The notes under the pieces are model-generated. The model did no database searches. It saw only the letters and a list, made by a program, of their open reading frames with translations, and was not told the origin of the DNA. DNA of 64,000 nucleotides, from assembly GCF_932526225.1 (NCBI RefSeq), contig NC_064037.1, positions 15,872,601 to 15,936,600 on the forward strand. The letters run 5' to 3'. The stretch comes from Nematostella vectensis. Lineage: Eukaryota; Cnidaria; Anthozoa; Actiniaria; Edwardsiidae. Numbering within the stretch: the stretch's first letter is position 1; the number at the start of each line of letters is the position of its first letter. The position numbers and the translations under genes were made by a program. This document shows positions 50,001 through 62,580 of the stretch, in pieces.

Positions 50001-53000
50001 CCATACTCCCTTTCACCTCCTACCCATACCCCCTTTCACCTCCTACCCATACTCCCTTTCACCTCCTACCCATACCCCCTCTCACCTCCTACTCATACCC
50101 CTTTCACCTCCTACCCACACCCCCTTTCATTTCCTACCCATACCCCCTTTCACCTCCTACCCATGCCCCTCTCACCTCCTACCAATGCCCCTCTCACCTC
50201 CTACCCATACCCCCTTTCACCTCCTTCCCATGCCCCCTTTCACCTCCTAGCCATACCCCCTATTACTTCCTACCCATACCCCTTTCACCTCCTACCCATA
50301 CCCCCTTTCACTTCCTACCCATACCCCCTTTCACCTCCTACCCATGCCCCCTTTCACCTCCTTCCCATACCCCCTTTCATTTCCTACCCATACCCCCTTT
50401 CACCTCCTACCCATACCCCCTTTCACCTCCTACCCATACCCCCTTTCACCTCCTACCCATACCCCCTCTCACCTCCTACCCATACCCCTTTCACCTCCTA
50501 CCCATACCCCCTTTCACTTCCTACCATACCCCCTTTCATTTCCTTCTCATACCCCCTTTCACCTCCTACCCATACCCCCTTTCACCTCCTACCCATACTC
50601 TCTTTTACCTCCTACCCATACCCCCTTTCACCTCCTACCCATACCCCCTTTCACCTCCTACCCATACTCCCTTTCACCTCCTACCCATACCCCCCTTTCA
50701 CCTCCTACCCATACCCCCTTTCACCTCCTACCCATACTCTCTTTTACCTCCTACCCATACCCCCTTTCACCTCCTACCCATACCCCCTTTCACCTCCTAC
50801 CCATACTCTCCTTTACCTCCTACCCATACCCCCTTTCACCTCCTACCCATCCCCCCTTTCACCTCCTACCCATACTCTCTTTTACCTCCTACCCATACCC
50901 CCTTTCACCTCCTACCCATGCCCCCTTTCAACTCCTACCCATACCCCCTTTCATCTCCTACCCATACCCCCTTTCACCTCGTACCCATACTCCCTTTCAC
51001 CTCCTACCCATACTCCCTTTCACCTCCTTCCCATGCCCACTTTCACCTCCTACCCATACCCCCTTTTACTTCCTACCATACCCCCTTTCATTTCCTTCCC
51101 ATATCCCCTTTCATTTCCTACCCATACCCCCTTTCACCTCCTACCCATGCCCCCTTACACCTCCTTCCCATACCCCCTTTCATTTCCTACCCATACCCCC
51201 TTTCACCTCCTACCCATACCCCTTTCACCTCCTACCCATACCCCCTTTCACCTCCTACCCATACCCCCTCTCACCTCCTACCCATACCCCTTTCACCTCC
51301 TACCCATACCCCCTTTCACTTCCTACCATACCCCCTTTCATTTCCTTCTCATACCCCCTTTCACCTCCTACCCATACCCCCTTTCACCTCCTACCCATAC
51401 TCCCTTTCACCTCCTACCCATACCCCCTTTCACCTGCTACCCATACCCCTTTCACCTCCTACCCATACCCCTTCCACCTCCTACCCATACTGACTTTCAC
51501 CTCCTACCCATACCCCCTTTCACCTCCTACCCATACCCCCTTTCACCTCCTACCCATGCCCCTCTCACCTCCTACCCATACTCCCTTTCACCTCCTACCC
51601 ATACCCTCTCTCACCTCCTACCCATACTCCCTTTCACCTCCTACCCATACCCCCTTTCACCTCCTACCCATACTCCCTTTCACCTCCTACCCATACCCCC
51701 TCTCACCTCCTACTCATACCCCTTTCACCTCCTACCCACACCCCCTTTCATTTCCTACCCATACCCCCTTTCACCTCCTACCCATGCCCCTCTCACCTCC
51801 TACCAATGCCCCTCTCACCTCCTACCCATACCCCCTTTCACCTCCTTCCCATGCCCCCTTTCACCTCCTAGCCATACCCCCTATTACTTCCTACCCATAC
51901 CCCTTTCACCTCCTACCCATACCCCCTTTCACTTCCTACCCATACCCCCTTTCACCTCCTACCCATGCCCCCTTTCACCTCCTTCCCATACCCCCTTTCA
52001 TTTCCTACCCATACCCCCTTTCACCTCCTACCCATACCCCCTTTCACCTCCTACCCATACCCCCTTTCACCTCCTACCCATACCCCCTCTCACCTCCTAC
52101 CCATACCCCTTTCACCTCCTACCCATACCCCCTTTCACTTCCTACCATACCCCCTTTCATTTCCTTCTCATACCCCCTTTCACCTCCTACCCATACCCCC
52201 TTTCACCTCCTACCCATACTCTCTTTTACCTCCTACCCATACCCCCTTTCACCTCCTACCCATACCCCCTTTCACCTCCTACCCATACTCCCTTTCACCT
52301 CCTACCCATACCCCCCTTTCACCTCCTACCCATACCCCCTTTCACCTCCTACCCATACTCTCTTTTACCTCCTACCCATACCCCCTTTCACCTCCTACCC
52401 ATACCCCCTTTCACCTCCTACCCATACTCTCCTTTACCTCCTACCCATACCCCCTTTCACCTCCTACCCATCCCCCCTTTCACCTCCTACCCATACTCTC
52501 TTTTACCTCCTACCCATACCCCCTTTCACCTCCTACCCATACCCCCTTTCACCTCCTACCCATACTCTCCTTTACCTCCTACCCATACCCCCTTTCACCT
52601 CCTACCCATACCCCCTTTCATCTCCTACCCATACTCTCTTTTACCTCCTACCCATACCCCCTCTCACCTCCTACCCATACCCCTTTCACCTCCTACCCAT
52701 ACCCCCTTTCACTTCCTACCATACCCCCTTTCATTTCCTTCTCATACCCCCTTTCACCTCCTACCCATACCCCCTTTCACCTCCTACCCATACTCCCTTT
52801 CACCTCCTACCCATACCCCCTTTCACCTGCTACCCATACCCCTTTCACCTCCTACCCATACCCCTTTCACCTCCTACCCATACTGACTTTCACCTCCTAC
52901 CCATACCCCCTTTCACCTCCTACCCATACCCCCTTTCACCTCCTACCCATGCCCCTCTCACCTCCTACCCATACTCCCTTTCACCTCCTACCCATACCCT

Positions 53001-55310
53001 CTCTCACCTCCTACCCATACTCCCTTTCACCTCCTACCCATACCCCCTTTCACCTCCTACCCATACTCCCTTTCACCTCCTACCCATACCCCCTCTCACC
53101 TCCTACTCATACCCCTTTCACCTCCTACCCACACCCCCTTTCATTTCCTACCCATACCCCCTTTCACCTCCTACCCATGCCCCTCTCACCTCCTACCAAT
53201 GCCCCTCTCACCTCCTACCCATACCCCCTTTCACCTCCTTCCCATGCCCCCTTTCACCTCCTAGCCATACCCCCTATTACTTCCTACCCATACCCCTTTC
53301 ACCTCCTACCCATACCCCCTTTCACTTCCTACCCATACCCCCTTTCACCTCCTACCCATGCCCCCTTTCACCTCCTTCCCATACCCCCTTTCATTTCCTA
53401 CCCATACCCCCTTTCACCTCCTACCCATACCCCCTTTCACCTCCTACCCATACCCCCTTTCACCTCCTACCCATACCCCCTCTCACCTCCTACCCATACC
53501 CCTTTCACCTCCTACCCATACCCCCTTTCACTTCCTACCATACCCCCTTTCATTTCCTTCTCATACCCCCTTTCACCTCCTACCCATACCCCCTTTCACC
53601 TCCTACCCATACTCTCTTTTACCTCCTACCCATACCCCCTTTCACCTCCTACCCATACTCCCTTTCACCTCCTACCCATACCCCCCTTTCACCTCCTACC
53701 CATACCCCCTTTCACCTCCTACCCATACTCTCTTTTACCTCCTACCCATACCCCCTTTCACCTCCTACCCATACCCCCTTTCACCTCCTACCCATACTCT
53801 CCTTTACCTCCTACCCATACCCCCTTTCACCTCCTACCCATCCCCCCTTTCACCTCCTACCCATACTCTCTTTTACCTCCTACCCATACCCCCTTTCACC
53901 TCCTACCCATACCCCCTTTCACCTCCTACCCATACTCTCCTTTACCTCCTACCCATACCCCCTTTCACCTCCTACCCATACTCCCTTTCATCTCCTACCC
54001 ATACTCTCTTTTACCTCCTAACCATACTCCCTTTCACCTCCTACCCATACCCCCTTTCACCTCCTACCCATACCCCCTTTCACCTCCTACCCATACTCCC
54101 TTTCACCTTCTACCCATGCCCCCTTCCACCTCCTACCCATACCCCCTTTCACCTCCTACCCATACCCCCTTTCACCTCCTACCCATACTCCCTTTCACCT
54201 TCTACCCATGCCCCCTTTCAACTCCTACCCATACCCCCTTTCATCTCCTACCCATACCCCCTTTCACCTCGTACCCATACTCCCTTTCACCTCCTACCCA
54301 TACTCCCTTTCACCTCCTACCCATACCCCCTTTCACCTCTTACCCATACTCCCTTTCACCTCCTACCCATACCCCCTTTCACCTCCTACCCATACCCCTT
54401 TCACCTCCTACCCATACCCCTTTCACCTCCTACCCATACTGACTTTCACCTCCTACCCATACCCCCTTTCACCTCCTACCCATACCCCCTTTCACCTCCT
54501 ACCCATGCCCCTCTCACCTCCTACCCATACTCCCTTTCACCTCCTACCCATACCCTCTCTCACCTCCTACCCATACTCCCTTTCACCTCCTACCCATACC
54601 CCCTTTCACCTCCTACCCATACTCCCTTTCACCTCCTACCCATACCCCCTCTCACCTCCTACTCATACCCCTTTCACCTCCTACCCATACCCACTTTCAC
54701 CTCCTACCCATGCCCCCTTTCACCTCCTACCCATACTCTCTTTCACCTCCTATCCATACCCCCTTTCACCTCCTACCCATACCCCCTCTCACCTCCTTCC
54801 CATACCCCCTTTCACCTCCTACCCATACCCCCTCTCACCTTCTACCCATACCCCCTCTCACCTACCCATACCCCCTCTCACCTTCTACCCATACCCCCTT
54901 TCACCTCCTACCCATACCCCCTCTCACCTTCTACCCATACCCCCTCTCACCTTCTACCCATACCCCCTTTCACCTTCTACCCATACCCCCTCTCACCTAC
55001 CCATACCCCCTCTCACCTCCTACCCATACCCCCTCTCACCTTCTACCCATACCCCCTCTCACCTTCTACCCATACCCCCTCTCACCTTCTACCTATACCC
55101 CCTCTCACCTTCTACCTATACCCCCTCTCACCTTCTACCTATACCCCCTCTCACCTTCTACCCATACCCCCTCTCACCTTCTACCTATACCCCTGTATTG
55201 GCAAATGCTTACTATTGAGATACTGAAGAACTAGTCTTGCTGTTGTAGCAAATAGACTCGCTTCAGCTGACGGTCCCAAGCAAGGCTCGAGAGGATGCAG
55301 ATAAAGACAG
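44081..55310 (+). CDS. TRIM37: TRIM37 E3 ubiquitin ligase, N-terminal part (continues beyond window)
   Basis: Five coding exons: 44081-44101, 46208-46309, 46881-46921, 47326-47383, 55249-55310; phases 0, 0, 2, 0, 2. The predicted start is [20 protein letters not shown], close to the start of vertebrate TRIM37, followed by [48 protein letters not shown] and QIDSLQ. The Cys/His ladder (C15, C18, C28, H30, C31, C36, C39, C51, C54) is a complete RING finger that binds E2 enzymes. TRIM37 is a RING, B-box, coiled-coil and MATH protein, known in vertebrates for roles at centrosomes, peroxisomes and chromatin. The B-box and everything downstream are not in this window. Intron 4 is filled by a minisatellite whose last unit ends about 50 bases before exon 5. 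Confidence 0.93.
44102..46207. other. TRIM37 intron 1
   Basis: AT-rich; no further exon or transposon recognised. A 77-codon frame at 45912-46145 follows an AG but has no RING or other motif and would break the TRIM37 join. Confidence 0.55.
46404..46775. repeat. 189 bp tandem duplication in TRIM37 intron 2
   Basis: GCCAAGAAATGCAGAC starts at 46413 and 46602, and both copies continue through GCTAAAATCACTTACAGATT and GCTGAATGGCTACAATTATG. Small indels separate them. The second copy ends about 100 bases before exon 3. Confidence 0.88.
47515..55194. repeat. 23 bp minisatellite filling TRIM37 intron 4
   Basis: The unit is CCCATACCCCC followed by TTTCACCTCCTA, repeated roughly 300 times with point changes and occasional 1 bp or larger indels. 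Since 23 is not a multiple of three, three units make 69 bases and every forward frame reads an endless Tyr/Pro/Leu/Ser/Thr/His motif. That explains the apparent frames of up to 1225 codons. A variant unit with TACTGACTTT recurs at 49871, 51492, 52885 and 54441, so there is a higher-order period of about 1.4-1.6 kb. Units at both edges carry CTCTCACCTTCTA instead, while the core is more uniform. G is almost absent on the + strand. A transposon splits the array at 47625-48332. Confidence 0.95.
47625..48332. mobile_element. 708 bp TA-flanked MITE (Tc1/mariner-like) inside the minisatellite
   Basis: The left end CCGTATTTACCGGCGTATAA mirrors the right end, whose complement starts CTGTGTTTACTGGCGTATAA. 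TA stands at both borders (47623-47624, 48333-48334). Removing the insert restores an ordinary repeat unit, ...CCCA-TA-CCCCC..., so the TA duplication is directly visible. There is no transposase frame. The interior (about 47848-48055) is a long imperfect inverted repeat, with arms including GTGTTTTGTAAGAAAATA and GCATCCTTCACGATTTTCTT and their complements. Confidence 0.88.
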
Positions 55311-56793
55311 GTATTGGAAACTGAGCTAATATTCCAGCCTTCTCTTTCTCTTTCATCAATATTATTCTATGTTGCTCTTCTTTAAGCAGTTCTTATGTCA
55401 ATATTATTCACTCTGTTCACTCTCAGAAAAAGAAAAAGAAAAAGATTGACAGGGGCGGATATTTTGTCCTAGAATAAGGGGGACTAGGAGGCGGTTATAA
55501 TTCGGATGTAGCTACTAGCTAATTTATTAGTGACGTTTTGGTACTTCATGTCTCACAATTCAGCGCATCGAAAGGTTTGGATAAGTTACGTACGTATAGA
55601 TATTGTGTTTTGTTTTGTTTTTCATTCATAAAGCGATCCATCATTCTAAAATTCATCGTATTTTAATAACTAAATCTTAGTCTACTCTAGTATAAAAATA
55701 GCTCTATTCTATTTTTAAAGCATGAAATAATTGATGATTATATTTTCAAAATGAAAGTGTGAAGATGTTTCCAAATTCAAAATAATACAAAACAATGTCG
55801 CGTTTGTCTTTAATCGATGTTTTCACATGGGGGAGTCTGAAATATTTATTATTTAAAAGATATTGCGAGATTGCCCTTGATTTTGAAAGATATTTTAAAC
55901 AAGGTTTACTGTACTTTTCAGGATATTAGCATGTACATATGCTAAGTCTAAGTCTATGACGCCAAAGGAAATCCCAATTTATAAATTAGGATTGCCGAGC
56001 AGGTGAAAAAGATAGGACTATCGCTCCATTTTGGACATGCACCCTGAACATTAAAATAATAAAAATAAAATATAAAATCTAGCGCGCGCATCTTTTTTAG
56101 CGCATCACGGTGGTAAAGGTAAACCGTATTAACCTGGAAAAATATTATTTTACCCGAGCATGTTCCCAGTGCGACAGGACAACAAGCCGCCGATGTTGAT
56201 CAACAACCCACACGAATTCAATATCCGTTAAAATAAATGTCATGTTTGCGATAATTTTAAAAAAGCTTATTCTAGTTTACGATCGTCAGCAGAGTTCAAT
56301 TATATTTAATCTAGGTGGTTTGTACAAGTGCACACAGCGTAAAAGCACTTTGAAAAAAATCCCTTATTGGGCTTATTTTCCCCTAGAAGAAGGAAGGGCT
56401 TAGACATGGCTTAGACATGTGTGTGTGTCGGAGGGGGGGGGGGGGGGGGCTCAAAATTTGATTTTCACCATTTTTGATATTTGGTATTTGGCCCTACCAA
56501 AGTATCAGATGAAGTAGTTTGCTACCGTATACCGCTTGTCTTTTCACTGTCGTTTCTTAAGTACCCTCGTCCTTGTTTCATCTATCAAATTCAATCGAAA
56601 ACATCGCAACAGCTTCTGCGGTTCAGCCGATGGACATACTTTCCTAGGATGGCAAAATGGTAGATGACAGAGGTTATTTAAAGCATTAGAATAGCTACTT
56701 ATACTCTTTGTAAAGTCTTATGGACTCGTAGGGGAGGGGAGGTGAGGGGGCTTAATAGATATGCAATAGGCTTATTTGAAAATCTGGTCTCGG
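55311..56793. other. TRIM37 intron 5, 5' part
   Basis: AT-rich, with a run of about 17 G at 56433-56449. No B-box exon (the next expected TRIM37 exon) was found here. A 60-codon frame at 56481-56663 has no motif. Confidence 0.55.
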
Positions 56794-56836
56794 TGGGGTG
56801 AAGGGTGGGGTGAGGGGTGGGGTGAAGGGTGGGGTT
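56794..56836 (+). other. G-quadruplex-type tract
   Basis: Six or more runs of three or four G, separated by TGA, T or TGAA (GGGGTGAAGGGT repeated), on the TRIM37 sense strand. It fits the usual four-run quadruplex pattern with short loops. Confidence 0.75.
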
Positions 56837-57721
56837 GTCGCGAGTGTTGTTCCAATGTTTGTAGGGTCTAATCGGTTTACTTCAGTTTTGTTGTTGTCTC
56901 AAGCCAAACAAACCGCCGTTTGCAACTATTCTGAATTACCATTATGAAAAAAGGAAACTATTGTGAATTACTATTATGAATGTGGTTTATGCACGTTTGA
57001 TATTGTTATCACAGATTTAAAAAAAAACTTTCGAAACCAACTAAGCACTTCGTTCAGTCATGACCCATTTTGCACTGGCTTCTTTTACGTCGGTGAAATT
57101 CACCGTCAACTGAGTGGAGTCACTTTCACGTAAACTGCTCATTTAAAAAATATGTAACATTAATCAATTAATTCGTGAAGCCTCTAGAATTCAGCGCAAA
57201 CGATTCTCCCGAACCTGTTCGCAAAACAGAATTGGCGATTGATGAGAATCGACCTGTTTTTCTGATGGAAGAGCCTAGATAATTCATTACTACAACCGCG
57301 TGTGACGGGATGTGAAATAGCGGAAGTACTATAGACGTATGTGCGAAGTGGGCGATCCTCATTGTAGAGTGATGCGCTTATTGACAATGAGTTCCCTTGT
57401 ACAAAGACTTGTGCCTACGAGCGCCTCATTTGCATCCGTTTCCGACCCCGTAATGTATGCACCCCGTCAAACACCTGGGAGTCTGCACGATTCAAACAAC
57501 GCGTGATAACATTTCTCTGCGCTCAGAAAAAAAATGCAAAGTCCGGAGCTCCTGGAGGTGGAAATGTGTCAGTTGTGGAAAATCAAATGTAAGAGAGACT
57601 ACAGCTTGGACCGACTTCGTATCCTTGATTGCCGTTTTAGATGCATTTTTGCCTTCGTTTCTGTGTCTTTCTAAGGAAAATAGGTATTGTTTCAGTGGGA
57701 GCGCTAAAGCAGTCGGTAGTT
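56837..57721. other. TRIM37 intron 5, between the G-tract and the macro-repeat
   Basis: No exon recognised. A 101-codon frame at 57457-57762 contains WKCVSCGKSN, a single C-x2-C pair without the rest of a zinc finger, and runs into the repeat unit. Confidence 0.45.
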
Positions 57722-58371
57722 ATTTGGTCGTGGAAGATTTCACAGAGACCGTCTTCTTCTAAAGATAGGTACAGTAAACCTACTACACACTCACAATCGC
57801 TCTATTCCATGTTTATTTGCAGCCGTCCACTGCTTGCTCATTTCATGTTTGTTTTTTGAACTACCCATACTCAAATGGCTGGGAAATAAACACATAAACA
57901 ACAGAAACACTCGTGGTTTTTTCTCGCTCGCGCTCGTTACGCCGCTTTTATTTACCTTGTTGCGGGTGGTGTTTCATCGTCCTCGTCTCTTACTCGCTGT
58001 CTTTGCGAGCAGAGCAAGAAAATACGTCATCTCAAATGGACTGGTCTTTTTTAGTCTTCTTTTTATATAGCTGCTGTAGTTTCTATTTTGCAAGGGAAGA
58101 ATAGAAAATACAATTTTCGGCTTTCACCGAAACTTCCCCCGCATGTTGTAGCTTGGTATGATTCAAACTACCAAAGCTAAGCTTTAAAGTGCAAAATTTG
58201 CCCACAATAAGATCTAAGAGGTCATAGCACATTTAAGAATTCTTTATATCCCCAACACGATGCCTTAATCGTTAGTTGTGTGTGCGTGTATTTGTAACAT
58301 GTGAATTCAGGGGATGGGGATGTATGAGTACATAATCGCTAAAATAAAGTACTTCTGCCAATATGGACACA

Positions 58372-59072
58372 TGTCTGCCCGTCTGTCTGTCTGCTGTCTG
58401 TCTATCTGTCCGCCCTTTTGTCTGTCTGTCTGTCCATATGTCTGTTTGTCTGTCCGTCCGTCTCTCTGTATGTCTGTCTGTCTCTATGTCTATATGTCCG
58501 TCCGTCCATCTGTCTGTCTGTCTATCTGTCCGCCCTTCTGTCTGTCCATATGTCCGTTTGTCTGTCCGTCCGTCTGTCCATATCTCTGTCTGCGATCTGT
58601 CTGTCTGTCTGTCCGCCTCTCTGTCTGTCTGTCCGTATGTCTGTTTGTCTGTCTGTCCGTCTGTCCGTCCATCTGTCTGTCTGTCGGCCTCTCTGTCTGT
58701 CTGTCCGTATGTCTGTTTGTCTGTCTGTCCGTCTGTCCGTCCATCTGTCTGTCTGTCCGCCTCTCTGTCTGTCTGTCTGTCTCTATGTCTATCTGTCCGT
58801 CCGTCCGTCTGTCTGTCTGTCCGTATGTCTGTTTGTCTGTCTGTCCGTCTGTCCGTCCATCTGTGTGTCTGTCCGCCTCTCTGTCTGTCTGTCCGTATGT
58901 CTGTTTGTCTGTCTGTCCGTCTGTCCGTCCATCTGTCTGTCTGTCCGCCTCTCTGTCTGTCTGTCTGTCTCTATGTCTATCTGTCCGTCTGTCCGTCCAT
59001 CTGTCTGTCTGTCCGCCTCTCTGTCTGTCTGTCCGTATGTCTGTTTATCTGTCCGTCCGTCCGTCTGTCTGT
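58372..59072. repeat. TCTG/TCCG tetranucleotide array, copy 1
   Basis: About 700 bases of TCTG with TCCG, TATG and TTTG variants. A 72-base higher-order unit is visible (CCGCCTCTCTG...CCGTCCATCTG). Period four opens all frames as Cys-Leu-Ser-Val or, on the minus strand, Asp-Arg-Gln-Thr repeats; these are not genes. Confidence 0.95.
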
Positions 59073-60046
59073 AACAAAGATATTAAGAGAATGATTAAGT
59101 GAAAAATTTGTAATGTTCATTAGGTTTCTACTAGTTTTACAAGTTTCTAACTTTGATTCACTTTTACTTATAACAGTATACCAAATCCAGTATAACTTGA
59201 GCAACACGCTTAACTAATATGATTGTTGAGTGCACCTAGAATACTCTCGCTAAACCAATACAAACGTGGTGCCGCGCAGTTGGTGAAGATAGGATAATAT
59301 AGAAACTGGTCATACCAAGTGGTATACTACCAAACCATTTAAGGGTTGCCTAGCACCTGCAGCATACTCTTGCCCATCACCATCTTCACAATCAATAGTT
59401 ATTTGGTCGTGGAAGGTTTCACAGAGACCGTCTTCTTCTAAAGATAGGTACAGTAAACCTACTACACACTCACAATCGCTCTATTCCATGTTTATTTGCA
59501 GCCGTCCACTGCTTGCTCATTTCATGTTTGTTTTTTGAACTACCCATACTCAAATGGCTGGGAAATAAACACATAAACACTCGTGGTTTCTTCTCACTCG
59601 CGCTCGTTACGCCGCTTTTATTTACCTTGTTGCGGGTGGTGTTTCATCGTCCTCGTCTCTTCTTACTCGCTGTCTTTGCGAGCAGAGCAAGAAAATACGT
59701 CATCTCAAATGGACAGGTCTTTTTTTAGTCTTTTTTTTATATAGCTGCTGTAGTTTCTATTTTGCAAGGGAAGAATAGAAAATACAATTTTCGGCTTTCA
59801 CCGGAACTTCCCCCGCATGTTGTAGCTTGGTATGATTCAAACTACCAAAGCTAAGCTTTAAAGTGCAAAATTTGCCCACAATAAGATCTAAGAGGTCATA
59901 GCACATTTAAGAATTCTTTATATCCCCAACACGATGCCTTAATCGTTAGTTGTGTGTGCGTGTATTTGTAACATGTGAATTCAGGGGATGGGGATGTATG
60001 AGTACATAATCGCTAAAATAAAGTACTTCTGCCAATATGGACACAT

Positions 60047-60742
60047 GTCTGCCCGTCTGTCTGTCTGCTGTCTGTCTATCTGTCCGCCCTTTTGTCTGTC
60101 TGTCTGTCCATATGTCTGTTTGTCTGTCCGTCCGTCTCTCTGTATGTCTGTCTGTCTCTATGTCTATATGTCCGTCCATCTGTCTGTCTGTCTATCTGTC
60201 CGCCCTTCTGTCTGTCCATATGTCCGTTTGTCTGTCCGTCCGTCTGTCCATATCTCTGTCTGCGATCTGTCTGTCTGTCTGTCCGCCTCTCTGTCTGTCT
60301 GTCCGTATGTCTGTTTGTCTGTCTGTCCGTCTGTCCGTCCATCTGTCTGTCTGTCGGCCTCTCTGTCTGTCTGTCCGTATGTCTGTTTGTCTGTCTGTCC
60401 GTCTGTCCGTCCATCTGTCTGTCTGTCCGCCTCTCTGTCTGTCTGTCTGTCTCTATGTCTATCTGTCCGTCCGTCCGTCTGTCTGTCTGTCCGTATGTCT
60501 GTTTGTCTGTCTGTCCGTCTGTCCGTCCATCTGTGTGTCTGTCCGCCTCTCTGTCTGTCTGTCCGTATGTCTGTTTGTCTGTCTGTCCGTCTGTCCGTCC
60601 ATCTGTCTGTCTGTCCGCCTCTCTGTCTGTCTGTCTGTCTCTATGTCTATCTGTCCGTCTGTCCGTCCATCTGTCTGTCTGTCCGCCTCTCTGTCTGTCT
60701 GTCCGTATGTCTGTTTATCTGTCCGTCCGTCCGTCTGTCTGT
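60047..60742. repeat. TCTG/TCCG tetranucleotide array, copy 2
   Basis: Same as copy 1 except for the loss of one tetranucleotide near its 5' part (one TCCG fewer before CCATCTG). Confidence 0.95.
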
Positions 60743-61716
60743 AACAAAGATATTAAGAGAATGATTAAGTGAAAAATTTGTAATGTTCATTAGGTTTCTA
60801 CTAGTTTTACAAGTTTCTAACTTTGATTCACTTTTACTTATAACAGTATACCAAATCCAGTATAACTTGAGCAACACGCTTAACTAATATGATTGTTGAG
60901 TGCACCTAGAATACTCTCGCTAAACCAATACAAACGTGGTGCCGCGCAGTTGGTGAAGATAGGATAATATAGAAACTGGTCATACCAAGTGGTATACTAC
61001 CAAACCATTTAAGGGTTGCCTAGCACCTGCAGCATACTCTTGCCCATCACCATCTTCACAATCAATAGTTATTTGGTCGTGGAAGGTTTCACAGAGACCG
61101 TCTTCTTCTAAAGATAGGTACAGTAAACCTACTACACACTCACAATCGCTCTATTCCATGTTTATTTGCAGCCGTCCACTGCTTGCTCATTTCATGTTTG
61201 TTTTTTGAACTACCCATACTCAAATGGCTGGGAAATAAACACATAAACACTCGTGGTTTCTTCTCACTCGCGCTCGTTACGCCGCTTTTATTTACCTTGT
61301 TGCGGGTGGTGTTTCATCGTCCTCGTCTCTTCTTACTCGCTGTCTTTGCGAGCAGAGCAAGAAAATACGTCATCTCAAATGGACAGGTCTTTTTTTAGTC
61401 TTTTTTTTATATAGCTGCTGTAGTTTCTATTTTGCAAGGGAAGAATAGAAAATACAATTTTCGGCTTTCACCGGAACTTCCCCCGCATGTTGTAGCTTGG
61501 TATGATTCAAACTACCAAAGCTAAGCTTTAAAGTGCAAAATTTGCCCACAATAAGATCTAAGAGGTCATAGCACATTTAAGAATTCTTTATATCCCCAAC
61601 ACGATGCCTTAATCGTTAGTTGTGTGTGCGTGTATTTGTAACATGTGAATTCAGGGGATGGGGATGTATGAGTACATAATCGCTAAAATAAAGTACTTCT
61701 GCCAATATGGACACAT

Positions 61717-62580
61717 GTCTGCCCGTCTGTCTGTCTGCTGTCTGTCTATCTGTCCGCCCTTTTGTCTGTCTGTCTGTCCATATGTCTGTTTGTCTGTCCG
61801 TCCGTCTCTCTGTATGTCTGTCTGTCTCTATGTCTATATGTCCGTCCATCTGTCTGTCTGTCTATCTGTCCGCCCTTCTGTCTGTCCATATGTCCGTTTG
61901 TCTGTCCGTCCGTCTGTCCATATCTCTGTCTGCGATCTGTCTGTCTGTCTGTCCGCCTCTCTGTCTGTCTGTCCGTATGTCTGTTTGTCTGTCTGTCCGT
62001 CTCTCTGTATGTCTGTCTGTCTGTCTCTATGTCTATCTGTCCGTCTGTCCGTCCATCTGTCTGTCTGTCCGCCTCTCTGTCTGTCTGTCTGTTTATCTGT
62101 CCGTCCGTCTGTCTGTCTGTCCGCCTCTCTGTCTGTCTGTCCGTATGTCTGTTTGTCTGTCTGTCCGTCTGTCCGTCCATCTGTCTGTCTGTCGGCCTCT
62201 CTGTCTGTCTGTCCGTATGTCTGTTTGTCTGTCTGTCCGTCTGTCCGTCCATCTGTCTGTCTGTCCGCCTCTCTGTCTGTCTGTCTGTCTCTATGTCTAT
62301 CTGTCCGTCCGTCCGTCTGTCTGTCTGTCCGTATGTCTGTTTGTCTGTCTGTCCGTCTGTCCGTCCATCTGTGTGTCTGTCCGCCTCTCTGTCTGTCTGT
62401 CCGTATGTCTGTTTGTCTGTCTGTCCGTCTGTCCGTCCATCTGTCTGTCTGTCCGCCTCTCTGTCTGTCTGTCTGTCTCTATGTCTATCTGTCCGTCTGT
62501 CCGTCCATCTGTCTGTCTGTCCGCCTCTCTGTCTGTCTGTCCGTATGTCTGTTTATCTGTCCGTCCGTCCGTCTGTCTGT
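61717..62580. repeat. TCTG/TCCG tetranucleotide array, copy 3, expanded
   Basis: About 168 bases longer than copy 2. The extra block lies near 61997-62165 and repeats the CTCTCTGTATGTCTG and GTTTATCTGTCCG phrases found elsewhere in the tract, as expected for slippage or unequal exchange. Confidence 0.93.

Noticed and set aside
48277-55234. Very long forward frames (up to 1225 codons) of Tyr-Pro-Leu-Ser-Pro-Thr-His repeats
   Set aside because: They exist in all three forward frames because a 23 bp unit without stop codons repeats. They lie in a TRIM37 intron and restart only at ATG variants of the unit.
57457-57762. Possible TRIM37 B-box exon (contains C-x2-C)
   Set aside because: Lacks the His and Cys spacing of the B-box, and its 3' end runs into the macro-repeat.
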